Source of the DNA: Firmicutes bacterium UBA3906 | GTDB taxonomy: Bacteria; Bacillota; Clostridia; Caldicoprobacterales; DTU083 | DNA: 5,179 bases | Direction of reading: 5' to 3' | Assembly: GCA_002391555.1 (NCBI GenBank) | Contig: DGFG01000161.1 | Span: 1 to 5,179 of the forward strand | Shown: positions 1 to 5,179 of the stretch, piece by piece | Numbering within the stretch: position 1 is the first letter of the stretch | Layout of the letters: every line of letters begins with the position of its first letter | Notes under the pieces: model-generated | The model's database searches: none | Seen by the model: the letters and a program-made list of their open reading frames with translations, nothing else | What the model was told of the DNA's origin: nothing | Program-made: the position numbers and the translations under genes

Positions 1-19
1 AGATGTGTATAAGAGACAG
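1..19. other. Tn5/Nextera mosaic-end adapter remnant (sequencing artefact)
   Basis: Bases 1-19 match exactly the 19-bp Tn5 mosaic end used in transposase-based library kits, read in the orientation AGATGTGTATAAGAGACAG. This is untrimmed adapter, not genome. The organism's own sequence begins at about base 20, immediately before the first gene. The purine-rich AAGAGACAGG run must therefore not be read as a ribosome binding site or promoter element for that gene. Confidence 0.95.
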
Positions 20-33
20 GGTCATAAAAGCAA

Positions 34-1569
34 ATGAATACATCTGAGAAAAAGGCTAGGGTACTATTGATTTACCCTGACTATACGGACAGGAACATTA
101 CAAAAAGAAGTGGGGGAGGCAACTATAGCGAGGGGCTAGCTTCTATATCTGCTGTACTAAAGCAGGAGGGGCATGATGTCGACCTACTTCATCTATTATA
201 TATCCACAGTGAAGAGGACTTTAAGAGCAAGCTAAAGGCAAAAGGCGAATTTGACATAATTGGCTTTTCAATTAGGACAACAGCCTTGCCCGATGCAAAA
301 AAATACATAAAGTGGACTAGGGAGACTTACCCCGATGTTTTCATTATAAGTGGGGGTTATCATTGTACACTAGCTCCAGACGAGGTTTTAGCTGTAGATG
401 GGGTTGACGCAGTAACAATAGGTGACGGCGAATATGCCATGCTAGACCTATGCAATTTGATGTGTGCAGGTGAAGACTTTACTAATACTGAGAGCATTTA
501 TTTTAAGCTTGAGGATGGAGCTATAAAGAAAAATCCAATAAGGCCACTATTTGCTGACCTTGAGAGGCTACCTATACCGGACTTTGATCTTTTTGATTAT
601 GAAAACCTAGAGTCTGTTAAGGTTGGCACAGCTATAGTAATGATGAGTAGGGGCTGCCTATATAGCTGTACATATTGCGGTAACTCACAATTTAGAAATG
701 TCTACCCTAATAAAAAGCTATATGCTCGTTTCCGTTCTCCAGAAAACGCTATACTCTATTTAAAGACCCTATTAGAAAAATATCCCCAGATCAAGGTTAT
801 TAATTTCCGTGATGCCATTTTCAATATGTTCCCTAAATGGTTTGACGAATTTATTGAGCTATACAAAAAGGAAATCAACCTGCCCTGTACTGGCAATATC
901 AGATTTGACATACTAACAGAAGATACAGTACGTAGAATGAAAGAAGCAGGTTTTTACACAATAGACATGGGCCTAGAAAGTGGAGATCAGGAGACCAGAT
1001 ACAAGCTACTAAAGCGTTTTCATACGGATGAGATGCTGATAAATTGCAGTAAATGGTTTAAGAAATATGGGATTGAACAGCTGACCTACAATATTATAGG
1101 CCTGCCCTATGAGGATATCCATAAGGCATTGAAAACTATAAAGCTAAATGCGAAAATGGAATCTGATAGGATGATCCCAAATATATTTTATCCATATCCA
1201 GGCACAGAGCTACATGATATAGCTATGGAGGCTGGCTTTGTACCCGATGAAATATCACCAGATACTAGGGTACCCCTTGTACAGGAGCAATTTCCTGAGC
1301 ACGAAGTTCTATATATAGCTGCCTATTTTGGTCACTTTGTAAAGAGATATAAATGGGCCTATAAAATGCCTAGTTGGTTGGGCAAGCCATATGAAAAATG
1401 GCTGGACTACAGGGTTACAGGCAAGCTAGTACCAAAGAAGTTCCTTGTTTTTGTCCATGACAAGTATGTATGGGTAAGGACCAAGATAAAAACCTTTATT
1501 ATCCATAAGCTACCTAGCGTATATATGAAGATGCGTAAAATCAAATACAGAAAGACAATGGCTTCATAA
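34..1569 (+). CDS. B12-binding-domain radical SAM protein
   Basis: A 511-residue cytoplasmic iron-sulfur enzyme of the cobalamin-binding radical SAM group (the BchE-like or class B type architecture). Residues about 8-140 look like the B12-binding Rossmann domain, with VLLIYP at 10-15, a GLASISAVLKQEGHDV segment at 34-49, SGGYHCTLAPDEVL at 106-119 and GDGEYAMLDL at 130-139. The radical SAM cluster motif CxxxCxxC is intact at C208, C212 and C215. SAM-domain landmarks follow: GLESGDQETR at 313-322, NIIGLPYED at 353-361 and PYPGTEL at 387-393. The last ~75 residues are strongly basic and aromatic and match no domain I recognise. The ATG is chosen because an in-frame TAA lies at 25-27. Its ribosome binding site is probably lost at the adapter junction. 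A terminator follows directly. Members methylate or rearrange many substrates, so the reaction cannot be assigned. The family call is firm. Confidence 0.9.
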   Translation: MNTSEKKARVLLIYPDYTDRNITKRSGGGNYSEGLASISAVLKQEGHDVDLLHLLYIHSEEDFKSKLKAKGEFDIIGFSIRTTALPDAKKYIKWTRETYPDVFIISGGYHCTLAPDEVLAVDGVDAVTIGDGEYAMLDLCNLMCAGEDFTNTESIYFKLEDGAIKKNPIRPLFADLERLPIPDFDLFDYENLESVKVGTAIVMMSRGCLYSCTYCGNSQFRNVYPNKKLYARFRSPENAILYLKTLLEKYPQIKVINFRDAIFNMFPKWFDEFIELYKKEINLPCTGNIRFDILTEDTVRRMKEAGFYTIDMGLESGDQETRYKLLKRFHTDEMLINCSKWFKKYGIEQLTYNIIGLPYEDIHKALKTIKLNAKMESDRMIPNIFYPYPGTELHDIAMEAGFVPDEISPDTRVPLVQEQFPEHEVLYIAAYFGHFVKRYKWAYKMPSWLGKPYEKWLDYRVTGKLVPKKFLVFVHDKYVWVRTKIKTFIIHKLPSVYMKMRKIKYRKTMAS

Positions 1570-1579
1570 AGAAGTGATT

Positions 1580-1608
1580 AGGGCTTGGGTCTATAACCCA
1601 AGCCTTTT
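1580..1608 (+). terminator. Intrinsic terminator after radical SAM gene
   Basis: A perfect 9-bp stem is visible: GGCTTGGGT at 1582-1590 pairs with ACCCAAGCC at 1596-1604 around the 5-nt loop CTATA. Flanking A-U and G-U pairs can extend it. TTTT follows at 1605-1608. It begins 11 nt after the stop codon, so it should end the radical SAM transcript and isolate it from the serpin genes. Confidence 0.85.
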
Positions 1609-1628
1609 AACATTTGGTCGGGTAGATC

Positions 1629-1708
1629 TTGTTTAAAATAATTGCTAGTTTGTTAAAATAATTGCTAGTTTGTTTAAACAATTGCTATGTTTTTTAAAAC
1701 AATTGCTA
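1629..1708. repeat. Four tandem ~20-bp repeats upstream of serpin genes
   Basis: Four direct copies start at 1629, 1649, 1669 and 1689, with a consensus close to TTTGTTTAAAAYAATTGCTA. The core AATTGCTA recurs at 1640, 1660, 1680 and 1701, giving periods of 20, 20 and 21 bp, about two helical turns. The cores therefore lie on roughly the same face of the helix. The third copy contains a perfect 12-bp palindrome, TTGTTTAAACAA (1670-1681), and the other copies hold degraded versions. The array sits between a terminator and the serpin start, where an operator for a cooperatively binding regulator would be expected. An intrinsically bent AT-rich upstream element is another possibility. The repeats are plain in the sequence; their role is inferred. 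Confidence 0.85.
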
Positions 1709-1721
1709 CTAAGGATATAAG
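1693..1721 (+). promoter_or_regulatory. Candidate sigma-A-like promoter for serpin genes
   Basis: TTTAAA at 1693-1698 matches TTGACA at 4 of 6 positions. TATAAG at 1716-1721 matches TATAAT at 5 of 6. The spacer is 17 bp. The -35 element lies inside the fourth repeat, which would suit regulation by a repeat-binding protein, and the leader would be roughly 105-110 nt. A rival -10 is TATATA at 1795-1800, but it has no convincing -35 at the right distance (TTGAAA at 1767-1772 is 22 bp away). In such AT-rich DNA this is only a candidate. Confidence 0.3.
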
Positions 1722-1756
1722 CCGAGAAAAAACCTACCCTTAAGAAAGGAAAAACT

Positions 1757-1790
1757 GACCATTAGCTTGAAACTTTTTTTAACTAAGGTC
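1757..1790 (+). promoter_or_regulatory. Possible leader hairpin before first serpin
   Basis: GACC at 1757-1760 plus TTAG at 1762-1765 can pair with CTAAGGTC at 1783-1790, leaving A1761 bulged. The 17-nt loop includes seven consecutive T (1774-1780). If transcription starts near 1728, this structure lies in the 5' leader about 45 nt before the start codon. No known riboswitch or leader family is recognised, and a chance pairing in AT-rich DNA is possible. Confidence 0.2.
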
Positions 1791-1835
1791 CGTCTATATA
1801 GGTAAAAGGAATAAGTGACAGAGAGAGTGATTATT

Positions 1836-3116
1836 ATGAGAGTTAGCTTTAAAAAGAAGATCCTAGCCAGGTGCCTATGCTTGGCCCTTGTAGCTATAGT
1901 GATTTTAGTCATACCTGCCTGCTCAAATCCTATGAAGGGGATAATAGCACAGGACCTATCAGAGGATATCAAAGCCAAAGAAAAGGAAAGTACAAGTATA
2001 GACAAGAGTTTTATTAAAAGTACAGCTGATTTTTCATTTGACCTCTTTAAAAGGGCCTATGACAGTGAAAAAAACTCTTTAGTATCTCCCCTTTCGGTCA
2101 TGATTGCCCTGGCGATGACAGCCAATGGTGCAGATAAGGCTACCTTAGAGCAAATGGAGGATACCCTTGCAAAGGATATGGGCCTAGACAATCTTAACAG
2201 CTACCTTTACTCCTATATTAAGGATCTTCCAAGTGAAAACAAATCAAAGCTTTCTATAGCTAATTCTATATGGATAAGGGATGATGAAGGGCTCAAGGTC
2301 AAAGAAGACTTCCTGCAAAGAAATGCTGACTACTATAGGGCGCAGATTTACAAGTCACCCTTTAACCAAGAGACAGTCAGTGACATTAATCGGTGGGTAG
2401 CTGGCAAGACAGATGGTATGATAGACAAAATAGTCGATGATATAAGCCCTGAGGATATAATGTTTATTATTAACGCTATTGTATTCGATGGGAAATGGAA
2501 AAACCAGTATTCAAAAAATGATATAATAGACCGTAGCTTCACTAGGTCAGATACAAGCCAGGTTGAAGTGGAGTTTATGATATCAGATGAAGATATGTTG
2601 ATTGAAGACGAAAAGGCTATTGGATTTATAAAGCCCTATCACAATGACCATTATAGCTTTGTAGCCCTTTTACCCTCAGAAGATATGTCTATTGACGAGT
2701 ATATTGAGTCTTTGACAGGAGAGATCTTTGTAGCTATGCTAGAGAATGCAAAACAGGCAAAGGTAAAGGCCTATATACCAAAGTTTGAGTATGATTACGA
2801 CCTAATGCTAAAGGATATATTATATGAAATGGGTATAAAGGATGCATTCTCAGCTCATGAGGCAGATTTCACTAGGATGGCTGAGCTAGGAGTAGATAAT
2901 ATATATATAGACCAGGTCCTGCACAAGACCTTTATTTCTCTTGATGAAAAGGGTACCAAGGCAGCAGCTGTCACAAAGGTGGGGGTAAAGCTAACCTCAG
3001 CAGGTCCAGAGGATCAGGTCTTTATAATACTAGACCGGCCCTTTGTCTTTGCGATAGTAGATAACAAGACCAAGCTACCCATTTTTATAGGTAGCCTTAT
3101 GGACCCGGCCGCCTAA
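1836..3116 (+). CDS. Serpin-family protease inhibitor, lipoprotein (first of pair)
   Basis: A 426-residue serpin predicted to be anchored outside the cell membrane. A basic N-region (MRVSFKKK), a hydrophobic stretch and the lipobox IPAC place the lipidated cysteine at C29. The serpin fold starts near residue 60. Landmarks are SPLSV at 84-88, NAIVFDGKW at 213-221, the hinge EKGTKAAAVT at 371-380 and the serpin signature IILDRPFVFAI at 397-407. Small residues at P12-P9 and Thr at P8 and P14 fit an inhibitory serpin that traps serine or cysteine proteases by loop insertion. Standard counting from P17 puts P1-P1' at Thr-Ser, but the loop is 4 residues longer before the signature Pro than in alpha-1-antitrypsin, so P1 is uncertain. 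The ATG at 1836 is preferred: it gives a compact signal peptide with Cys at 29, matching Cys 30 in the paralogue, and GAGAGAGTGA lies 5 nt upstream. GTG at 1815, with AAAAGGA 4 nt upstream, would add 7 residues. Confidence 0.93.
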   Translation: MRVSFKKKILARCLCLALVAIVILVIPACSNPMKGIIAQDLSEDIKAKEKESTSIDKSFIKSTADFSFDLFKRAYDSEKNSLVSPLSVMIALAMTANGADKATLEQMEDTLAKDMGLDNLNSYLYSYIKDLPSENKSKLSIANSIWIRDDEGLKVKEDFLQRNADYYRAQIYKSPFNQETVSDINRWVAGKTDGMIDKIVDDISPEDIMFIINAIVFDGKWKNQYSKNDIIDRSFTRSDTSQVEVEFMISDEDMLIEDEKAIGFIKPYHNDHYSFVALLPSEDMSIDEYIESLTGEIFVAMLENAKQAKVKAYIPKFEYDYDLMLKDILYEMGIKDAFSAHEADFTRMAELGVDNIYIDQVLHKTFISLDEKGTKAAAVTKVGVKLTSAGPEDQVFIILDRPFVFAIVDNKTKLPIFIGSLMDPAA

Positions 3117-3189
3117 GCCTGACCGTAGCAGGATGCAACTAAAAGGGTAAGCAGACCAGACCAAGGTTCATTCTTTATGATCGATCTTA

Positions 3190-3207
3190 TTCAATGAGTT
3201 CAATGAG
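3190..3207. repeat. Tandem 9-bp duplication between serpin genes
   Basis: TTCAATGAG occurs twice with no gap, at 3190-3198 and 3199-3207, in the 129-bp spacer between the serpins. It is a perfect two-copy repeat, about 40 nt before the second start codon. It could be a small slippage duplication or a regulator half-site pair; nothing further supports a role. No terminator hairpin and no convincing promoter was found in the spacer, consistent with cotranscription. Confidence 0.5.
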
Positions 3208-3229
3208 CCAATAAATCTTAGGGCAAAAA

Positions 3230-3236
3230 GGGGAGG
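3230..3236 (+). promoter_or_regulatory. Strong ribosome binding site of second serpin
   Basis: GGGGAGG contains the full GGAGG core complementary to the 3' end of 16S rRNA and lies 9 nt before the ATG at 3246. It fixes the start of the second serpin and is clearly stronger than either candidate site in front of the first serpin. The second protein may therefore be translated more efficiently from a shared transcript. Confidence 0.85.
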
Positions 3237-3245
3237 CAAAGTAGT

Positions 3246-4520
3246 ATGAAATCTTATAAAAGGAAAAAGAGACTTATAGCTGTATCCTTAAGTCTTGTAT
3301 TACTATTAGTATCAATAATAGGTCTTGCATCCTGTGCTATCTCTTATCCAGAGGCTGAGAGCCTAATGGACTCTATAAAGGCCCAAGAGCAGGAGACAAA
3401 AGAAATAGAGGATGACTTTATAAAAAACACATATGAATTCTCTACAGACCTATTCAAAAGGTCGATTGATATGGAGGAAAATTCCCTAGTATCACCCCTA
3501 TCTGTCTTATTGGCCCTAGCCATGACGGCAAATGGGGCAGATACCCTTACCTTAGAGCAAATGGAGGATGTATTAGGCATGGGGACAGCTATAGAGGACC
3601 TAAACAGCTACCTATATAGCTATGTAAAGGGCCTTCCATCAAGTGATAAGGCCAAGCTATCAATAGCCAATTCAATATGGTTCCGGGATGATGAGGGCAG
3701 GTTAACAATAGAAGAAGACTTTTTGCAGACTAATGCAAACTTTTATGGGGCAGATATTTTCAAGGCTGCCTTTGATGGTCAGACTGTAAAGGATATTAAT
3801 AAGTGGGTTGAGGATAAGACAGATGGGATGATTGACCAGATCCTAGAGGATATTGGTAGTGACCACATTATGTATCTTTTAAATGCTATAGCCTTTGATG
3901 CTGAGTGGTCTGTAGTTTATAACAAAGATCAGATCATTAGCAGCGAATTTCAGGCTATTAGTGGGGAAAAACAGGCAGTAGACCTAATGAACTCAGAAGA
4001 GGACTGGTATCTTGATGATGGCAAAGCTACCGGCTTTATAAAGCCCTATCATGGAGGCCACTATAGCTTTGTTGCCCTGCTGCCTAATGAGGATATTCCC
4101 CTTGATGACTACATAGATAGCCTGACAGGAGAGACTTTAATGGCAACAATAAAGGGAGCTGAGCCTAATTTGGTATATGCGAGCCTGCCGAAGTTTTCCT
4201 ATGAATATGAAATAAAGATGAATGATGCCCTAATAGACCTTGGCATGCCCAATGCATTTGAACCGAGTCTTGCTGATTTCTCCAAACTAGGACAATCAAC
4301 ACGAGGAAACATATTTTGTGAGGAGGTATTTCACAAAAGCTTTATATCTGTAGACGAGCTTGGAACCAAGGCCGGAGCTGTAACCAAGGTGGTAATGTCT
4401 GATGAAGCCTATATAGAAGGTAAATATGTCAGACTAGATAGACCCTTTGTTTATGCAATTGTAGATAAGACTACTAGCCTACCTATATTTATAGGGACGG
4501 TTGTAGACCTAGAAAAGTAG
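3246..4520 (+). CDS. Serpin-family protease inhibitor, lipoprotein (second of pair)
   Basis: A 424-residue paralogue of the upstream serpin. The signal peptide has a lysine/arginine-rich start (KSYKRKKR), a hydrophobic core and the lipobox LASC, with lipidation expected at C30, so the protein should sit on the outer face of the membrane. Serpin landmarks are SPLSV at 83-87, NAIAFDAEW at 213-221, the hinge ELGTKAGAVT at 371-380 and the signature VRLDRPFVYAI at 395-405. The hinge keeps small residues at P12-P9, so an inhibitory mechanism is expected. After the shared hinge the loop (VMSDEAYIEGKYVR, 383-396) is acidic and two residues shorter than in the first serpin. Counting from P17 puts Glu at P1, but that register is uncertain. 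Residues 79-108 match residues 80-109 of the first serpin at 26 of 30 positions. The gene ends in tandem stops, TAG then TAA. The target protease cannot be read from the sequence. Confidence 0.94.
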   Translation: MKSYKRKKRLIAVSLSLVLLLVSIIGLASCAISYPEAESLMDSIKAQEQETKEIEDDFIKNTYEFSTDLFKRSIDMEENSLVSPLSVLLALAMTANGADTLTLEQMEDVLGMGTAIEDLNSYLYSYVKGLPSSDKAKLSIANSIWFRDDEGRLTIEEDFLQTNANFYGADIFKAAFDGQTVKDINKWVEDKTDGMIDQILEDIGSDHIMYLLNAIAFDAEWSVVYNKDQIISSEFQAISGEKQAVDLMNSEEDWYLDDGKATGFIKPYHGGHYSFVALLPNEDIPLDDYIDSLTGETLMATIKGAEPNLVYASLPKFSYEYEIKMNDALIDLGMPNAFEPSLADFSKLGQSTRGNIFCEEVFHKSFISVDELGTKAGAVTKVVMSDEAYIEGKYVRLDRPFVYAIVDKTTSLPIFIGTVVDLEK

Positions 4521-4530
4521 TAAAGAGGGT

Positions 4531-4561
4531 CTTTTAACTAGCTTTGTGGGCTAGATAAAAG
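4531..4561 (+). terminator. Hairpin after second serpin, possible terminator
   Basis: CTTTTAACTAGC at 4531-4542 pairs with GCTAGATAAAAG at 4550-4561 over 12 positions with one A-A mismatch, around a 7-nt loop. It starts 10 nt after the TAG stop. The following bases (CCTTTAAAAACC) lack a proper T-tract, so it may end transcription weakly or only protect the 3' end of the mRNA. Confidence 0.45.
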
Positions 4562-4645
4562 CCTTTAAAAACCTTTATAAAGCTATACAAAGACCAAGGA
4601 TTTAGCCTTGAGTTGTAAATTGAAAAAAGAGGGGACTATATATAG

Positions 4646-4681
4646 AAATAAGGCCAGCTGTTCATTTAGCAGGCCTTATTT
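4646..4681. terminator. Probable bidirectional terminator between convergent genes
   Basis: AAATAAGGCC at 4646-4655 and GGCCTTATTT at 4672-4681 form a perfect 10-bp outer stem, with extra GCT/AGC pairing inside after one mismatch. The stem is A-rich on the 5' side and T-rich on the 3' side on both strands, the usual form for a shared terminator between convergent genes. It lies about 50 nt past the stop of the spore coat gene on the minus strand and 125 nt past the second serpin on the plus strand. Confidence 0.65.
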
Positions 4682-4729
4682 GCTTTCTATCTGTCTAGTT
4701 TTACCTGGCTATTAGGATTCTAAAAGCCA

Positions 4730-5179
4730 TTATTGTATCTGGTACATTCCCTTCTTTTTCATGTAATTAAAGATGCCCTCACCATGTTCTTGCTCTTCCT
4801 TTTGTATATGGTTTAGGACTTTTCTTGCATTGGTATCTTGGAATTCAAATATTGTTGTGTCATATGTGCCTGACACATACTTTTCAGTGGACAGCATATC
4901 GCTACATAATATCTCATCTGACTGATTTTGCATAGCCTGCATTCCTTGCTGGCCGGCCTGACCTCCTGCTTGATTTTGCTGTGCTTGTTGCCCTTGTTGC
5001 CCTTGCTGTCCTTGCTGTCCTTGTTGATTTTGGGCCTGTTGTATATTGGGAACCTGGCCTCTTAGCATTTGCTGTATGGTATTGTAGTGTTCTTGTTCCT
5101 TCTTGGCGTAGTTTTGGAACAATTGCTTTAGCTCAGGGTCCTGTGCCTGGGCTGCATAGTTGTTATACTTTTGAATACA
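4730..5179 (-). CDS. CotF-family spore coat protein (5' end cut off by window edge)
   Basis: The frame stays open to base 5179, so the visible 149 residues lack the true N-terminus. TTG at 5122-5120 is an internal Leu codon, not the start. The residues upstream of it (CIQKYNNYAAQAQDPELKQL) continue the family pattern. The protein has two helical segments, each with an EQEH motif (residues about 28-31 and 130-133 of the visible part), as in the ferritin-like CotF coat family. A Gln/Gly/Ala-rich linker at about 43-85 separates them. The C-terminal half (CSDMLSTEKYVSGTYDTT, then the FEFQDTNAR and NHIQKEEQEH segments) is typical of clostridial CotF-like proteins. In the family it is a structural coat component of the endospore, so it marks the host as a spore former. 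The gene converges on the serpins and ends near a shared terminator. Its promoter lies outside the window. Confidence 0.88.
   Translation of the reverse strand, partial: CIQKYNNYAAQAQDPELKQLFQNYAKKEQEHYNTIQQMLRGQVPNIQQAQNQQGQQGQQGQQGQQAQQNQAGGQAGQQGMQAMQNQSDEILCSDMLSTEKYVSGTYDTTIFEFQDTNARKVLNHIQKEEQEHGEGIFNYMKKKGMYQIQ
4976..5020 (-). repeat. 9-bp tandem repeats encoding Gly-Gln-Gln in coat protein linker
   Basis: Four GQQ units followed by one AQQ unit are encoded by consecutive 9-bp repeats. Read on the minus strand, the first two are both GGACAGCAA and the next two are both GGGCAACAA, followed by GCACAGCAA. Identical neighbours point to stepwise duplication by replication slippage, so the linker length probably varies between strains. 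The linker separates the two helical EQEH segments and is likely flexible. Confidence 0.85.

Noticed and set aside
1629..1708. CRISPR array or plasmid replication iterons
   Set aside because: The copies are contiguous with no unique spacers, so it is not CRISPR. No replication initiator gene or DnaA boxes are present, so iterons are unsupported.
1709..2005. 98-codon open frame on the minus strand across the serpin leader and 5' end
   Set aside because: It overlaps the signal peptide region of the first serpin antisense, shows no recognisable motif, and its hydrophobic look mirrors the low-complexity AT-rich sequence.
2348..2542. 64-codon minus-strand open frame inside the first serpin
   Set aside because: It lies wholly antisense to a well-supported serpin gene and has no recognisable motif.
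3179..3186. GATCGATC palindrome between the serpins
   Set aside because: An 8-bp palindrome with no matching context; expected by chance.
3344..3580. 78-codon minus-strand open frame inside the second serpin
   Set aside because: It is antisense to conserved serpin sequence, serine-rich by complement, with no recognisable family.
4595..4610. CAAGG/CCTTG small hairpin after the second serpin
   Set aside because: Only 5 bp of stem and no T-tract; too weak to call a terminator.
4613..4642. TTGTAA and TATATA with an 18-bp spacer, resembling a plus-strand promoter
   Set aside because: No plus-strand gene follows; it points into the bidirectional terminator and the 3' end of the convergent coat gene.

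Overview
The window looks like a complete short contig from a low-GC, spore-forming Firmicute, most likely a member of Clostridia. Three things point there: a clostridial-type CotF-family spore coat protein, a strong GGGGAGG ribosome binding site, and AT-rich coding sequence with many ATA (Ile), CTA (Leu) and AGG (Arg) codons. The genus cannot be named from the sequence. Bases 1-19 are an exact Tn5/Nextera mosaic-end adapter, so genomic sequence begins at about base 20. The right edge cuts through a gene.

Layout from left to right. A complete 511-residue radical SAM protein with an N-terminal cobalamin-binding-type domain (34-1569, +) ends at a clear intrinsic terminator (1580-1608). A 266-bp gap follows. 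It holds four tandem ~20-bp repeats (1629-1708) ending in AATTGCTA, a candidate promoter overlapping the last repeat, and a possible leader hairpin. Two tandem, related serpin lipoproteins come next (1836-3116 and 3246-4520, +), 129 bp apart with no terminator seen between them, so probably one transcription unit. After the second serpin there is a hairpin (4531-4561) and then a second hairpin (4646-4681) with a perfect 10-bp outer stem, which can serve as a bidirectional terminator. A convergent CotF-family spore coat gene (4730-5179, -) runs off the right edge.

How the genes relate. The terminator after the radical SAM gene separates it from the serpins, so no functional link is claimed. 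The serpins are the coherent unit. Both have a lipoprotein signal, an intact inhibitory-type hinge and the serpin C-terminal signature, but their reactive-centre loops differ in sequence and length. This suggests a duplicated pair of membrane-anchored protease inhibitors with different targets, possibly controlled through the upstream repeat array. The target proteases and any connection to sporulation are inference. No RNA genes, CRISPR arrays or insertion sequences were seen.
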